A stretch of 64,000 bases of DNA from Marthasterias glacialis. Lineage: Eukaryota > Echinodermata > Asteroidea > Forcipulatida > Asteriidae. Every line of letters begins with the position of its first letter. Within the stretch, counting starts at the first letter, position 1. The stretch lies in contig OU452222.1 in the NCBI GenBank assembly GCA_911728455.2, forward strand, positions 19,912,559 through 19,976,558, given 5' to 3'. The position numbers and the translations under genes were made by a program. Below, one piece after another: positions 54,528 to 64,000 of this stretch. Under the pieces are notes generated by a model. The model saw only the letters and a program-made list of their open reading frames with translations, did no database searches and was not told the origin of the DNA.

Positions 54528-55578
54528 TCATGACGGTGTAATCCCAACCCGTTGCCGTCGAGGTGGCGCAGAATGTGATCGCGCTCGTCTAGTCGAAGCC
54601 ATGTGATGAGCACTCAGTGTCTTCCTTTTGGTCCCCGATTTGGGACGCCTCTTCGTACCGCCACGTGGTTTCTCCTTGAGCATCTGGAGCTCCTCCCACT
54701 GTTTCTGCATGCACCACTTCTTAAAGACGTCCTGCGCTGCTCTTTCGTGCTCCGCTTTCGCCTGTTGTTTCTCATTCTCCTTTTGCTTTGCAGCTTGCCT
54801 CTCCTGCTTTTGTTTTTCCACTTTCTCGGCTAGCCAGGTTTCAACCGATTTACCACTGTTTAGTCTTGTCGCGGCTTTAATTTCCACCCCTCGGTCCTGT
54901 TTGACCGACTCAGCTGCCAGCCTGTCGGCGCGAAGTCTCTCCTGGGTGGATTTTTTTTCGGCCCAAGCTTCAAACGTAAGCGGAGTTTTTATCTGGACCT
55001 GGTCATCGTAATCGACGACCAAAGTTTCATCTTTCTTGCCGAATGCATCATTCAGCATTCTATGGACCTTGTTGACGAGCTTCCGATCTCGAGCGTCTTG
55101 TGACTTGGAGGCAAGCCAGTCGTTGAAAGCTTGTTCGTTTTCTTCAGGAGTTGGTTTCCTTCTTGAGACCTTATGCGGGGATGGGGTCCTACTGTGTCTA
55201 TTTTCCTCTTCCTTCATAGAGTGCAGGCGTTGAGGGTGTTCCACAGGTAAGTCTATTAAATGTCGGAGTTTATCGTTTAGATAGTTGATTCTCATATCAT
55301 TGATTTCTCTTAAGTCTAACTGTTCCGAGGACTGGTCACTGCTGTTTGAAGACGATTCATTGACCTGATTTCCAGCACATGGTTTATTTCCGTCTCCATG
55401 ATCGATTCTATAAGGTGCCTGTCCGCTGACATTGCTGGTTTCAAATGATCTGAGATTATGCCTTGAGTTGTTCCTTTCATTTTCGTTGGTGTCGATGACT
55501 TTACGAAGACAACTTTTTGTAGCATCAGTTTGTTCTCCTGATTCCAATGATGGGTGAACCGGCATTTGTGCAGGTGAC
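54528..55578 (-). CDS. ANKUB1: ANKUB1-like last exon (charged coiled-coil tail)
   Basis: Acceptor TTTCAAG. It holds 350 codons including the stop and carries three W-x-x-x-K helices, the Lys/Glu/Gln-rich heptads (EKQKQERQAAKQKENEKQQ) and a basic end (KRRPKSGTKRK). Confidence 0.87.
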
Positions 55579-57553
55579 CTTGAAAGATGAAAACATTATA
55601 TAGATTTTTAAAAACCCGTAAGATATCAACAATAACATCAATGAATGAAGGGTTGCATTAATTTATTCAAAAATTGTATAATCCCATTCCCATTTCAGAG
55701 ACTAACCTATATGAATCCGATGGTACTGGAACACTATTCCGGATGGTGTAGTAACTGGAATACTTGTCCATGTTTGTGGGCGTTCTCTGTGATTCGTCAG
55801 GTGAAAACTTGACTGATTTGGAGGAAGCGCTTTTGGGTCTACGCCCAGCTGTTGATGTGAGAGCTGAACTGGGACGCTCGTGGAGATGAACTGAGTGAGC
55901 GATCGATTCTCTATCGGTCGTAATCTTGGCTTCGTGTGGAGAAGAATCCTGTTTTGAACAGTCAAAATGTAATATCGGTGAATATTATGAAAGTATAAAC
56001 AATTTTTGTGTCAACTATACAGCAAGAAAATGTGCGTAAGCATAAGTGTTTTTCACAAACGTTCAGCCCAGTTTAAAGAGCTTTTTAAAGTAGCTAAACA
56101 CAAATGCTATCAGGTTAAGGTAAGCAGCTAAAATACCATGTCACGTGTGCCATATGTGACTGGTATCCTGATCATTTGCGCTTAGCAGGAAAATGTTGGG
56201 CAATATTCCCTACTTAAGCAGCTCTATGAAATTGGACCCTGCTTAATACAAGAACCTACGTCATACCTCTGTCTCGGATGGTGCTTGTTGTTGACTGCCT
56301 CTAACAGCAAGATCTCGGAGAGAACCCCAGCTCTCGGTGCTTGACGTAGCACTGTCATTCTGAAATAAAGAAGTGCGAGCCGATTTTGAGGACAGCGGCC
56401 TCCGGGTCCTCTCGAAGTAATGATGATGATGCTCTCGACCCTTCCATGCGGTTATCATGAGCTCGGGACCGGGCGTGATGGCCAGGTCCTTCAGTGATAT
56501 GGTGGGCGCTACGCTACTCCCAAGTTTGGACTTGGGGAATCTCGGAGAGGTGGACCAAGTGCAAGTTTTTTCTTTGGTGGCCTTGTTGGCAAGGATCCTG
56601 GCGTAGAGCACGACCCGTCGCTGTGCTCCCTGCTGCCCGCAGGACGCGGCAGCATCAGCAGGTGTCTGCTGGGAAGCATCTTTAATGTCCAGCAATGCAC
56701 CGTGTTGAAGGAGGCTGTCGATGCAGCCACTGTTGCCCATGGCACAGGCAACGTGCAGGGCTGTCCTGCCGGTTGGAGTTTGGGAATTCGGATGAGCACC
56801 ATCACAGAGCATTCTGAAAGGATGGGGGAAGATAAGACATTTATGTCTAAGATGCTTAGTTCTCGTTGTGTCATGAAAGTTGAAAACGATTATCAGTGGA
56901 CAGTGAAAATACCAAGTTGGTATTCTCTGGAAGTTATCGAACATGGCAGATGATAGGCCTATAAATATAATGATTGCATAAAAAACAAGCCTCACCTTGT
57001 TATGACTATTTTCATTTAAGTCTCCGGCCCTTGGGATTTGTGAAAATCTCAACGCACATTAATATTCAAGTTGTTTAAGTAGGTGTGTAATTACTGTAAT
57101 GGATAAAATATTTGGAAAAACTCACCTGTCGACGAGGTAGTGAAAGCCCTTGTGTGCAGCAATAAACATGGCAACAAACCGCCTCCGCGACATCCCACCA
57201 ACATCCATCGTCATTGCAACTTTTCTCAACACTTCTTTCAAATCGCCTCTCAATGAGGCATCTACCAACCCATCGAATCCATACGTAACTTTTACGGGTA
57301 GGCGCGCCCCCGGTAGGACACACAACCTGCCTAAGGTATCCCCGTCGGTGAGTACAGAGTGGTGACGACATGACAGCAGTTGTAAGTCAGAGGGGATGCC
57401 ACACACTAGTTCAATCAGGGACTTGAGCTCTGCTACGGTGGTGGTGTGGCGTACGTTGATTGAGGTGAGCGACCCCGGGCCTGGGAGCTTGGCAAAAATC
57501 TCAAATGTCTCGGTGAAGCGGCCCGTGGCATCTCGGACCCCTACCTGGGCCAT
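54528..57553 (-). CDS. ANKUB1: ANKUB1-like protein: ubiquitin-like fold, ankyrin repeats, charged coiled-coil tail (755 aa)
   Basis: Exons 57553-57126, 56813-56267, 55948-55707 and 55578-54528 join to 2268 nt in frame. Residues about 20-95 form a ubiquitin-like fold (TVAELKSLIELVCGIPSD, VLTDGDTLGRL). They are followed by GFDGLVDASLRGDLKEVL and ankyrin repeats (FIAAHKGFHYLVDRMLCDGA; GRTALHVACAMGNSGCIDSL; GALLDIKDASQQTPADAA). This order matches the second ubiquitin-like domain and ankyrin block of vertebrate ANKUB1; the first ubiquitin-like domain is absent. A long disordered Ser/Arg region follows. Then there are three tryptophan-lysine segments (FNDWLASKSQDARDRK, FEAWAEKKSTQERLR, VETWLAEKVEKQKQER) and a basic end. 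The tail resembles CCDC34/CCDC181-type ciliary and microtubule coiled coils and has no counterpart in human ANKUB1 (about 544 aa). The function of ANKUB1 is poorly known; a ciliary or microtubule role is my inference. Confidence 0.82.
55707..55948 (-). CDS. ANKUB1: ANKUB1-like coding exon 3
   Basis: Acceptor AAACAG, donor AG|GTTAGT. It is Ser/Thr/Pro-rich (STAGRRPKSASSKSVKFSPD) with no domain. Confidence 0.85.
56267..56813 (-). CDS. ANKUB1: ANKUB1-like coding exon 2
   Basis: Acceptor CTTTCAG, donor GAG|GTATGA. It covers ankyrin repeats (GAHPNSQTPTGRTALHVA) and part of the disordered region, including the run EHHHHYFERTRRP. Confidence 0.88.
57126..57553 (-). CDS. ANKUB1: ANKUB1-like coding exon 1
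   Basis: It starts MAQVGVRDATGRF with G at -3 and G at +4; donor AG|GTGAGT. It covers the ubiquitin-like domain and the first ankyrin helices. Confidence 0.85.
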
Positions 57554-59832
57554 AGCCTACTTGTGATGACAGCTGAAGATGCAGAAAACGATGTTACCTA
57601 ACAACGAGAGAATGGCGAGTTTCTTCAAAACCCTGGAAAAAAATCACAATACATCGAAAATGGGTGAATATACAACAGTCCAGTCTGCACCTTGTTAAAC
57701 CTTTAGAATATCAATAGAGTTTAATATTGGGGCAGCAACATGAGCGTCAACTGAGAAGTGTGGAAAGACAAAGGATAAACAAGAAGATGAAGATGGGGAA
57801 GTTGCACAACATCAGTAAGATGTGAAGCACATGGTGTAAGTACAATAAGGAAACAGTTTGAGGGTGACAACCATTGTGTTTGGGTAAAATGTCCTATTGG
57901 AAGAAATTGCGGTTCTTAACTTCTGAGAAAGTCTCGACGTTTCTACCAGTGTAGCTACCGGAAGATGACTACAATGTTCGACACGTACCGGTAGACATTT
58001 ATCAAGTCCGGTTTTTCTCAGAAGCACCACTTCCCACAATTTGTTACTAAACAACATCGTTACTGACACAAGGAAAGAATTAACAAGAACTTCAAGAAAT
58101 AAAGATCATCTGCAATGGCAAAAACAATTTTGAGAACTTAGCTTGCATTATAAGCATTTACTAAACGATCTCGGCCTGAACGGGATCACAATAAGATAAT
58201 AATAAGAGTAATAACAAAACAAGGAAAAAACAACCAAGATAATAGTATGTTTGCGAAAAAGCCCGGTAAGGTTTAAAATCAAAATTCCAGCTTGGAATCA
58301 ACACACCCCCTTTAAAACGAGCATGTCTTTCATCGCCAGACATTTTCGCCGCAGGGGATCAAAATCAATCGATATCAAGACGAAATCGACCAGTCGTTTA
58401 GAATACATTTTGGCCAGTAGGACCACATACTGTAGTCAAACTGTTTAATGGATGACTTTTGTACATGAAAATAATACAAGAAAACAACATAAGATATCCA
58501 TGAGTTATTGATTGTTTAAAATAAAAAACTGATCCTCGGAGTTTGTTTTATACTTTACCCAATTTTATTGAACGAACTGCTCGTGTGTTTGCTGGCCAAA
58601 ATAACTATAACATCTGCACGGCACTGCACGATTCGCACAGAAAAAGGTGCTTCGTTAGCACGATTAATTATTAACGATTATTTGTCACCCGTCTCTTTAG
58701 AAACTCCGCTATTTTATGTATTTTATCTCGGACTGTAGGCGCTATGCCATTATGAAATTGACTCCGTTGATTAAACATTATGAGAAAATAAATGACCATC
58801 TAATCAATGGATGAGGCGTGAACACCCAAGGTCATAAGGTTATGTTTTTATAAGGCTGCCCATTCGCACCCATTGACAATGACTGATGTCCTGATGGAAT
58901 TATCTACAAAATAATTCAGGCATATCACTTCTAGCGTGAACTTTATTTATTCATCTATTAATGAATAATTATAGTCGTTATTTAGAGAGAGAATAGATAG
59001 CATGATTGTGCGACTTCAACCAGGAACACAGAGCGCAAAGTTAATGGTGTTTTACACCAATATGCCCATATTCCAAATCAGATTATTTTAAGTTCCCGGA
59101 TGGATCGAGATATATCCCACACTATTTTGTTTCCCTGCAAAAATGGCACCGTAAAAAAGAAAACCCCTTTTAAAGTCTACATTCACAAATGGATTGGAGT
59201 TGGATTAGACTGAATTTTAAAACGGACGTATTAACCGTTGCACACTAATGTACAACATACTTGCATCGAAGTGTAACTCACCATTAGTCATTCGGCCATT
59301 ATTAGCCACAGGATGACACTTATTATAATTAGTAATTATTGTCCATAAAACATATATTAACATTTTGGTAAAACTTTGTGATTAATTACAACTGATGTTA
59401 ATATAAGTATAATATAGTCTAAATTGACATTAACTACACTTGTAGTTAATGCACTTGCATTCTCCTGAAAACGAACAGAGCATACTGTTCGAAACGTCGA
59501 GACCACAACGACTCTTCTCAGGGCCACCACTCCTTCCTAAAAGAGTTGAATTACATGGTTGTACCCACAAGTTTACTATTTAATTATAGTTCCTTATTAT
59601 TCTTCACACCATGCAAAGCTTCAAACATCACTTAACTACACTTGTGTTTAATAAGTAAACAGTATGTTTTAATCAACATAGAGAAAGGGTTCTCTGTCGT
59701 ATCAACTTGTACAGACTCCAACTAAAATGACAATTCAATATAAATATCGACTAGGCATTGAAGGATATTCATGTTATGCCTCAGTTTTGATGTAATTGTT
59801 TTAATGAAAAGAATAAAAGAATGACAACTCAC
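57554..59832 (-). other. 5' leader and probable first intron of the ANKUB1-like gene
   Basis: The leader next to the ATG has a candidate acceptor GCATCTTCAG. The rest is AT-rich with a decayed dispersed repeat at 57901-57975 and, at 59458-59590, a better copy of the same family. Confidence 0.45.
59458..59590 (+). repeat. Dispersed repeat with TTCGAAACGTCGAGACCAC
   Basis: CATTCTCCTGAAAACGAACA, GTTCGAAACGTCGAGACCACA and ACCACTCCTTCCTAAAAGAG occur in the same order, inverted, at 62270-62395. A partial third copy is at 57901-57975 and a fragment is at 62580-62670. Class uncertain. Confidence 0.65.
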
Positions 59833-59935
59833 CATGGTTCAGACTTTTGCTCTGTAAAGCTGGGGTTTCAATTTAGCCTGTGCAGACGAGAGAAGCGACT
59901 CTGAACACTTCCGCGTCAGGTCGAAGTTAATGTCA
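59833..59935 (-). other. Probable 5' untranslated exon of the ANKUB1-like gene
   Basis: A strong donor CATG|GTGAGT ends at 59833 on the minus strand in a less AT-rich island. The outer limit is a guess. Confidence 0.35.
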
Positions 59936-62269
59936 TCAATCGAACAGTAGCTCAGTTTGAACTAATGCTGGGCCACGGTTGAACCTCATTCTCCAACCCA
60001 ACCTTTCTCCCTTAAAGGCTGTTATTGTTGCATGACGACAGTCGAAAACAAAATTTATCAAATTACATCAAGCAGAGGGTTTATAGGCGATATTGCTCCG
60101 GCGAATCAAGTTATCTGGTCCACGGCTAAGGCAAACAGTTACACACGTTGGTGTGGTGTCGTATGAAACGGGCCCCATGCTCCTTTGACATTGTTGTCTA
60201 GCCACTACAACAAAAAAAGACCACGTAGGGTCCATGGATACACAATGAATGGCACTCGAAAACCTTTATTTACATTTCAAAGGGTTTGACTGCTTCTAGT
60301 TATCGCTGTCATTTTAGTGGCTGTCAATAGATCATCGTATAACACGTCAATTGCAATCGGAGATTAAACCATAGACTGGCAACATGCATCATCCATTAGC
60401 GGTAGGCATACTGCTTTCGAAGGAGGGGCGGGGGGGGGGGGGCCTCAGGTTTGATATTGCTACAAATATAATGCAAACTTTCTAAACTAGTGAATGGAAT
60501 ATGGAGTAGATAATTATGATTACAATATATAATAGCCAACTCTCCGTCCACACAATGCTATATTTATATATAAAAAAAATCCGAGTGCTTTTTGAACGAG
60601 TGTGTTTTCCGAAACACGGGGGCTTTATTTCATGACACTTTATTACCGAGGAATCCAGCGCTTACGACCCATAGAATCACGCGGCTTGCAGAGCACCATA
60701 AAACATTGTGTGGTAAGCAGCGCCATAAAATTGTGACACTTATTTTTTATTGAACTGTTTTTTTTTTTTAGGTGAACAGTTTTTTTTTGTAGGTGTCATA
60801 AAATAGACAATCAGACACAACGCCACATCATTTGCACTGTATTTGGGACATTGTTGTGACTCTGTCATTGCATGCACCGACTCATCATATCAATTCATAA
60901 ATAATTTTGACAAGGGGAAATCGTCTTGAGACAAATTTTATGTCTGATCGAAGCTATCTTGTATTTTAGAAAATTGTGCAATAGTTTCTGTATTTCCTGG
61001 TTTGATTACTTGTTAGTTGTTGTTGTTCTTGTTCTTTGGGTAATATTATAACGACTTGATTTCATTAGCCTAATCTGTGATGTTGATGGAGGTTAGGAGT
61101 GCTGGTGAGGGGTTAAGGTGGTGACATTCGCAAAGGCTAACTCCACCTATAAAAACCCAAAAAAACTTACATGACAGTGGACTGAGTTAGTTCCCGTTCT
61201 CGGCTTAACTACTGCCCAACCTCTCTACATGTTAGCTGTGAAAGAATTGTGACACGCATCATGCTCGCTTTGTCCACAAAAGTATAGCATTAGCGAACAA
61301 GGAATTGGGATCTAACTTCACCGTCATCAAGTTTACATTGTAAGACTATTATGTCAGTACCAAACTACTCTTAATTGGCATGACACCAGGCTTGCAAATC
61401 ATAGCCTCAGTTTGGGGATTTAATTCTTGGCAATTATGGTGGAAATAAACTGAGGGAGGATTCTGGTAATAACCGCGGAGATACGGTCTTAATCTTAACT
61501 AAAACGGTAAAATATAGGATTGGTAAAGCTGATAGTGCAATGTTCTTACTTTGTGTGATTCAATATACACATGGAAAAAAACCTGTGACAATTTGGGCTC
61601 AATCTGTCACCTGAATCAGGAGAAATTAGTGAAAAACCGTGTACACTTTTCAGCATGTAAACGCATTGTCCTTAATTTCGGTCATCATTTATTGTTATCA
61701 TAATTTCATTGTTCTTAATCAAAATTAAAATCAGGGTTTTCAAATTCTATTTTCTCGACTTTGACAGTATTTATATGGAAGATTTGTACTGATATGAACT
61801 TCATAACCAATAAGCTTTCAGATTGATACTAATAAATTAAAATTTGGATGAATACCAATCCTGTATTCTACATTTAAAGAACAGGTGTCTATGAAAAAAT
61901 GAAAAAAAATAATACCGTCCACCACCAAGCAAAAATAATTTGAAACCAAAATAATAAAACACATAAAGAGAAAATTTTAATTTCTTATTTAAGTTATAAG
62001 AATGCACAATTTTATTTACTGAACACACAGGGTCCGATGAACCAAATCTTTCCTTACTCACAAGGGGATTTACCTTAGAGGTTTGCTATTTGACTAGCCC
62101 TGGGTAGGACGTCAGTCTCTGTGGCAGTGAAGCGGAGACTGACGTCCCACCACAACTACTATTTGACCAACTATCTCAAGATACAGCATTGTAGAATGCT
62201 GGTCTCATCCAACAATACATCTCAATGTTCAGTGGTGTTTGAAGCTTTGCTTGGTGAGGATAACACGAA
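59936..62269. other. Intergenic, no gene seen
   Basis: Stops are frequent in all frames. There is a G-rich homopolymer at about 60424-60442 and a short inverted repeat at 62103-62148 with GTAGGACGTCAGTCTC ends. Confidence 0.55.
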
Positions 62270-62670
62270 GTAACTAAAACTAGTAAACTTGCGGGTACAG
62301 CCATGTGTAAATCTCTTTTGGGAGGAGTGGTGGCTCTTAGAAGTGCAGTTGTGGTCTCGACGTTTCGAACAGTGCTCATCTTCAGGAGAATGCTCATATA
62401 AAGACAACATTTGAAAGACTGAATTTTTACTGAAAGTTATAATACATGAGTTGAAATGATGGTATGAACTAATTTTAATCTCAAAGGTTAATTTGTATAA
62501 ACTTGATACCGGTACCAATATTGTTATGAGAATATTCAATCTGAAATATGTACGAGAAAAGAGCCAGTGTCACTCAACAAAGTACATTACAGCCAACACT
62601 CCTCCCAAACGAGATTTATACATGACTGCAAGTTTACTAGTTAGATCTATCAGTTACTTCCGTCTCAGCG
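62270..62670. repeat. Two inverted copies of the CGAAACGTCGAGAC repeat family
   Basis: The minus-oriented copy (62395-62270) and the plus-oriented fragment (62580-62670) share CTCCCAAAxGAGATTTAxACATG and GCAAGTTTACTAGTT. Confidence 0.6.
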
Positions 62671-64000
62671 TTAACTAATACAAGGGAAAGGAGCCACGTT
62701 GTGCAATGTAAGACAGCAGTAGTATTTATAATGTACGAGGCAAAATATGGTCAATGCTTCAATGATGAACAAATGATTTTGCAATAACAAAATTACTTGG
62801 TTCAAAATCAACATTTGCAATGTTTGTGTATTGCAATTGTACTCATACACATACACACATCATTAAAAACAGTTCCTGGTTCACTTTCATTAAAAACAGT
62901 TCCTGGTTCACTTTCATTTACCTTAAACTTTGAGGGGGATTGGGTAAGCTAACCCGGCTGTACCTAGAGCAACTGTAGACCTTTTAACCAGTTATTCATG
63001 TACAAAAAGTAAATCAAGCAGGAAATGGTTACTTAATCATTATGTGTATTATATACCAATGTGTTTCAAATTCACATGTAAATGAATGCATATGATGAAC
63101 CAGGAATTAGGCAGTGGGTGGCTGTTAACGTGAACATTAACGTGAAAAGTAGCAATGGATGAATAATGAAAACCCTTCACTTGTTATGTCTTTCCGTTTA
63201 ATTTCACTTGATGGCATTCTTATATTACAGTACTGTGGACCAACATAGTCTGCATTCCTGACATATTGTACAAGATAAGCTGAAGAATCAAAGAACCTGA
63301 TTTTAAAATGATAATGCTCTAAATTACAGGAAAAATCTTTGTCTGTTCATCTGTTGGATTGTAAAAACTGTATATGATAACAGTACATGCTTTAGTTCTT
63401 GAGTTTGAGTAAAAAACACATCTAAACAGTTTGGTTATTTTTAACACGAGTTTAGGCCGGATATAGTTGACCCAAACGACTAGTTTGACCTTTGGATCAA
63501 AAAAATGAAACGGAGGTTCAAGTTGAGAGCAACTGATGATAGATACTTTGTCAAATCTTTGTACTTTTTGTAACGTACAGAAACTTTCATAAAGACTTTA
63601 TCAAATCCATGAAGAGATGATAATTCATTGCTTTCTGCACAGTGGTGTCACCGGACATTTCCATTTGGGGTGGGGGGGGGGGGGGGACAAGCAGGGGTGA
63701 AGACATCATTTTTGGCGGGGCTTTTGAATGAATGCAATAATTAAAAGCCTTAAGTTTTCGTACATTAACCTCACAAGATTTCAATAAACAGCATATTTGC
63801 ATTTTTTCTTTTGTACATGTCACAATGCTGAATGCCAATCAGGACAAATCAAAACAGATCAGATTCATACACCCAATGCTAGAAGAAAAAAAAAGGAAGC
63901 TTTTTCAGACAGAACTATTTAACTTCCATGTGAAATAATTGGTTCCAAGTGATAGTTCAGAATGATCATCAATGATCTAATTTCCTTATAACTACCAATC
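62671..64000. other. Intergenic, no gene seen
   Basis: It contains a direct repeat of about 27 bp (CATTAAAAACAGTTCCTGGT twice at 62861-62917) and a poly-G tract at about 63669-63687. No supported coding sequence. Confidence 0.55.

Noticed and set aside
54603..55233. Plus-strand open frames over the ANKUB1-like last exon
   Set aside because: They are the complement of the Lys/Glu-rich coiled-coil exon on the minus strand.
60424..60442. G-runs here and at 14612, 38501 and 63669 as G-quadruplex regulators
   Set aside because: They are homopolymer tracts far from any supported promoter. Slippage is a sufficient explanation.

Overview
The window is animal nuclear DNA: multi-exon genes with GT-AG introns, minisatellites and microsatellites, tRNA-derived SINEs and many short palindromic (foldback) DNA transposons. 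The mix of dispersed repeats, especially the foldback family ending in GGGCCCAATTTCAT and SINE tails with an AGCGC-type box plus (TTA)n, suggests a marine deuterostome. My best guess is an echinoderm, but this is inference from repeat style, not a search result.

Four genes can be reconstructed with splice sites, and in each the exon lengths sum to an exact multiple of three. (1) NEK11 (minus, coding 28400 to 12139, 15 coding exons, 749 aa), a NIMA-family checkpoint kinase. (2) ASTE1 (plus, 33078-35234, one coding exon, 718 aa), an XPG/FEN1-type nuclease-fold protein. NEK11 and ASTE1 are head-to-head, the same arrangement as human ASTE1/NEK11 on chromosome 3q22, so this looks like an ancient divergent pair. 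(3) An unrecognised gene (minus, 53028 to 41885, 10 exons, 1493 aa). It has an ideal N-myristoylation start, a basic patch, one 2.36-kb exon of acidic 82-aa repeats, a second 67-68-aa repeat array and a hydrophobic C-terminal anchor. (4) An ANKUB1-like gene (minus, 57553 to 54528, 4 coding exons, 755 aa) with a ubiquitin-like fold, ankyrin repeats and an extra charged coiled-coil tail.

Layout: 1-393 is the C-terminal end of a piggyBac-type transposase cut by the window edge. 394-12138 is gene-poor and full of foldback elements plus a Tc1/mariner fossil and a tRNA-like SINE head. 12139-30.9 kb is NEK11, with a 16-copy 57-bp minisatellite in its last intron. 29.5-32.4 kb, on both sides of the presumed divergent promoter, holds at least five copies of one TA-flanked palindromic MITE. 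32.9-35.2 kb is ASTE1. 35.2-41.9 kb is intergenic repeats. 41.9-53.2 kb is the myristoylated repeat-protein gene. 54.4-59.9 kb is the ANKUB1-like gene with a probable 5' untranslated exon. 59.9-64 kb shows no gene.

The best candidate for something undescribed is the 1493-aa protein. Both ends are predicted to attach to membrane, the middle is a long, recently homogenised acidic repeat, and the promoter carries an octamer and two CCAAT boxes like those of sea urchin sperm histone genes.
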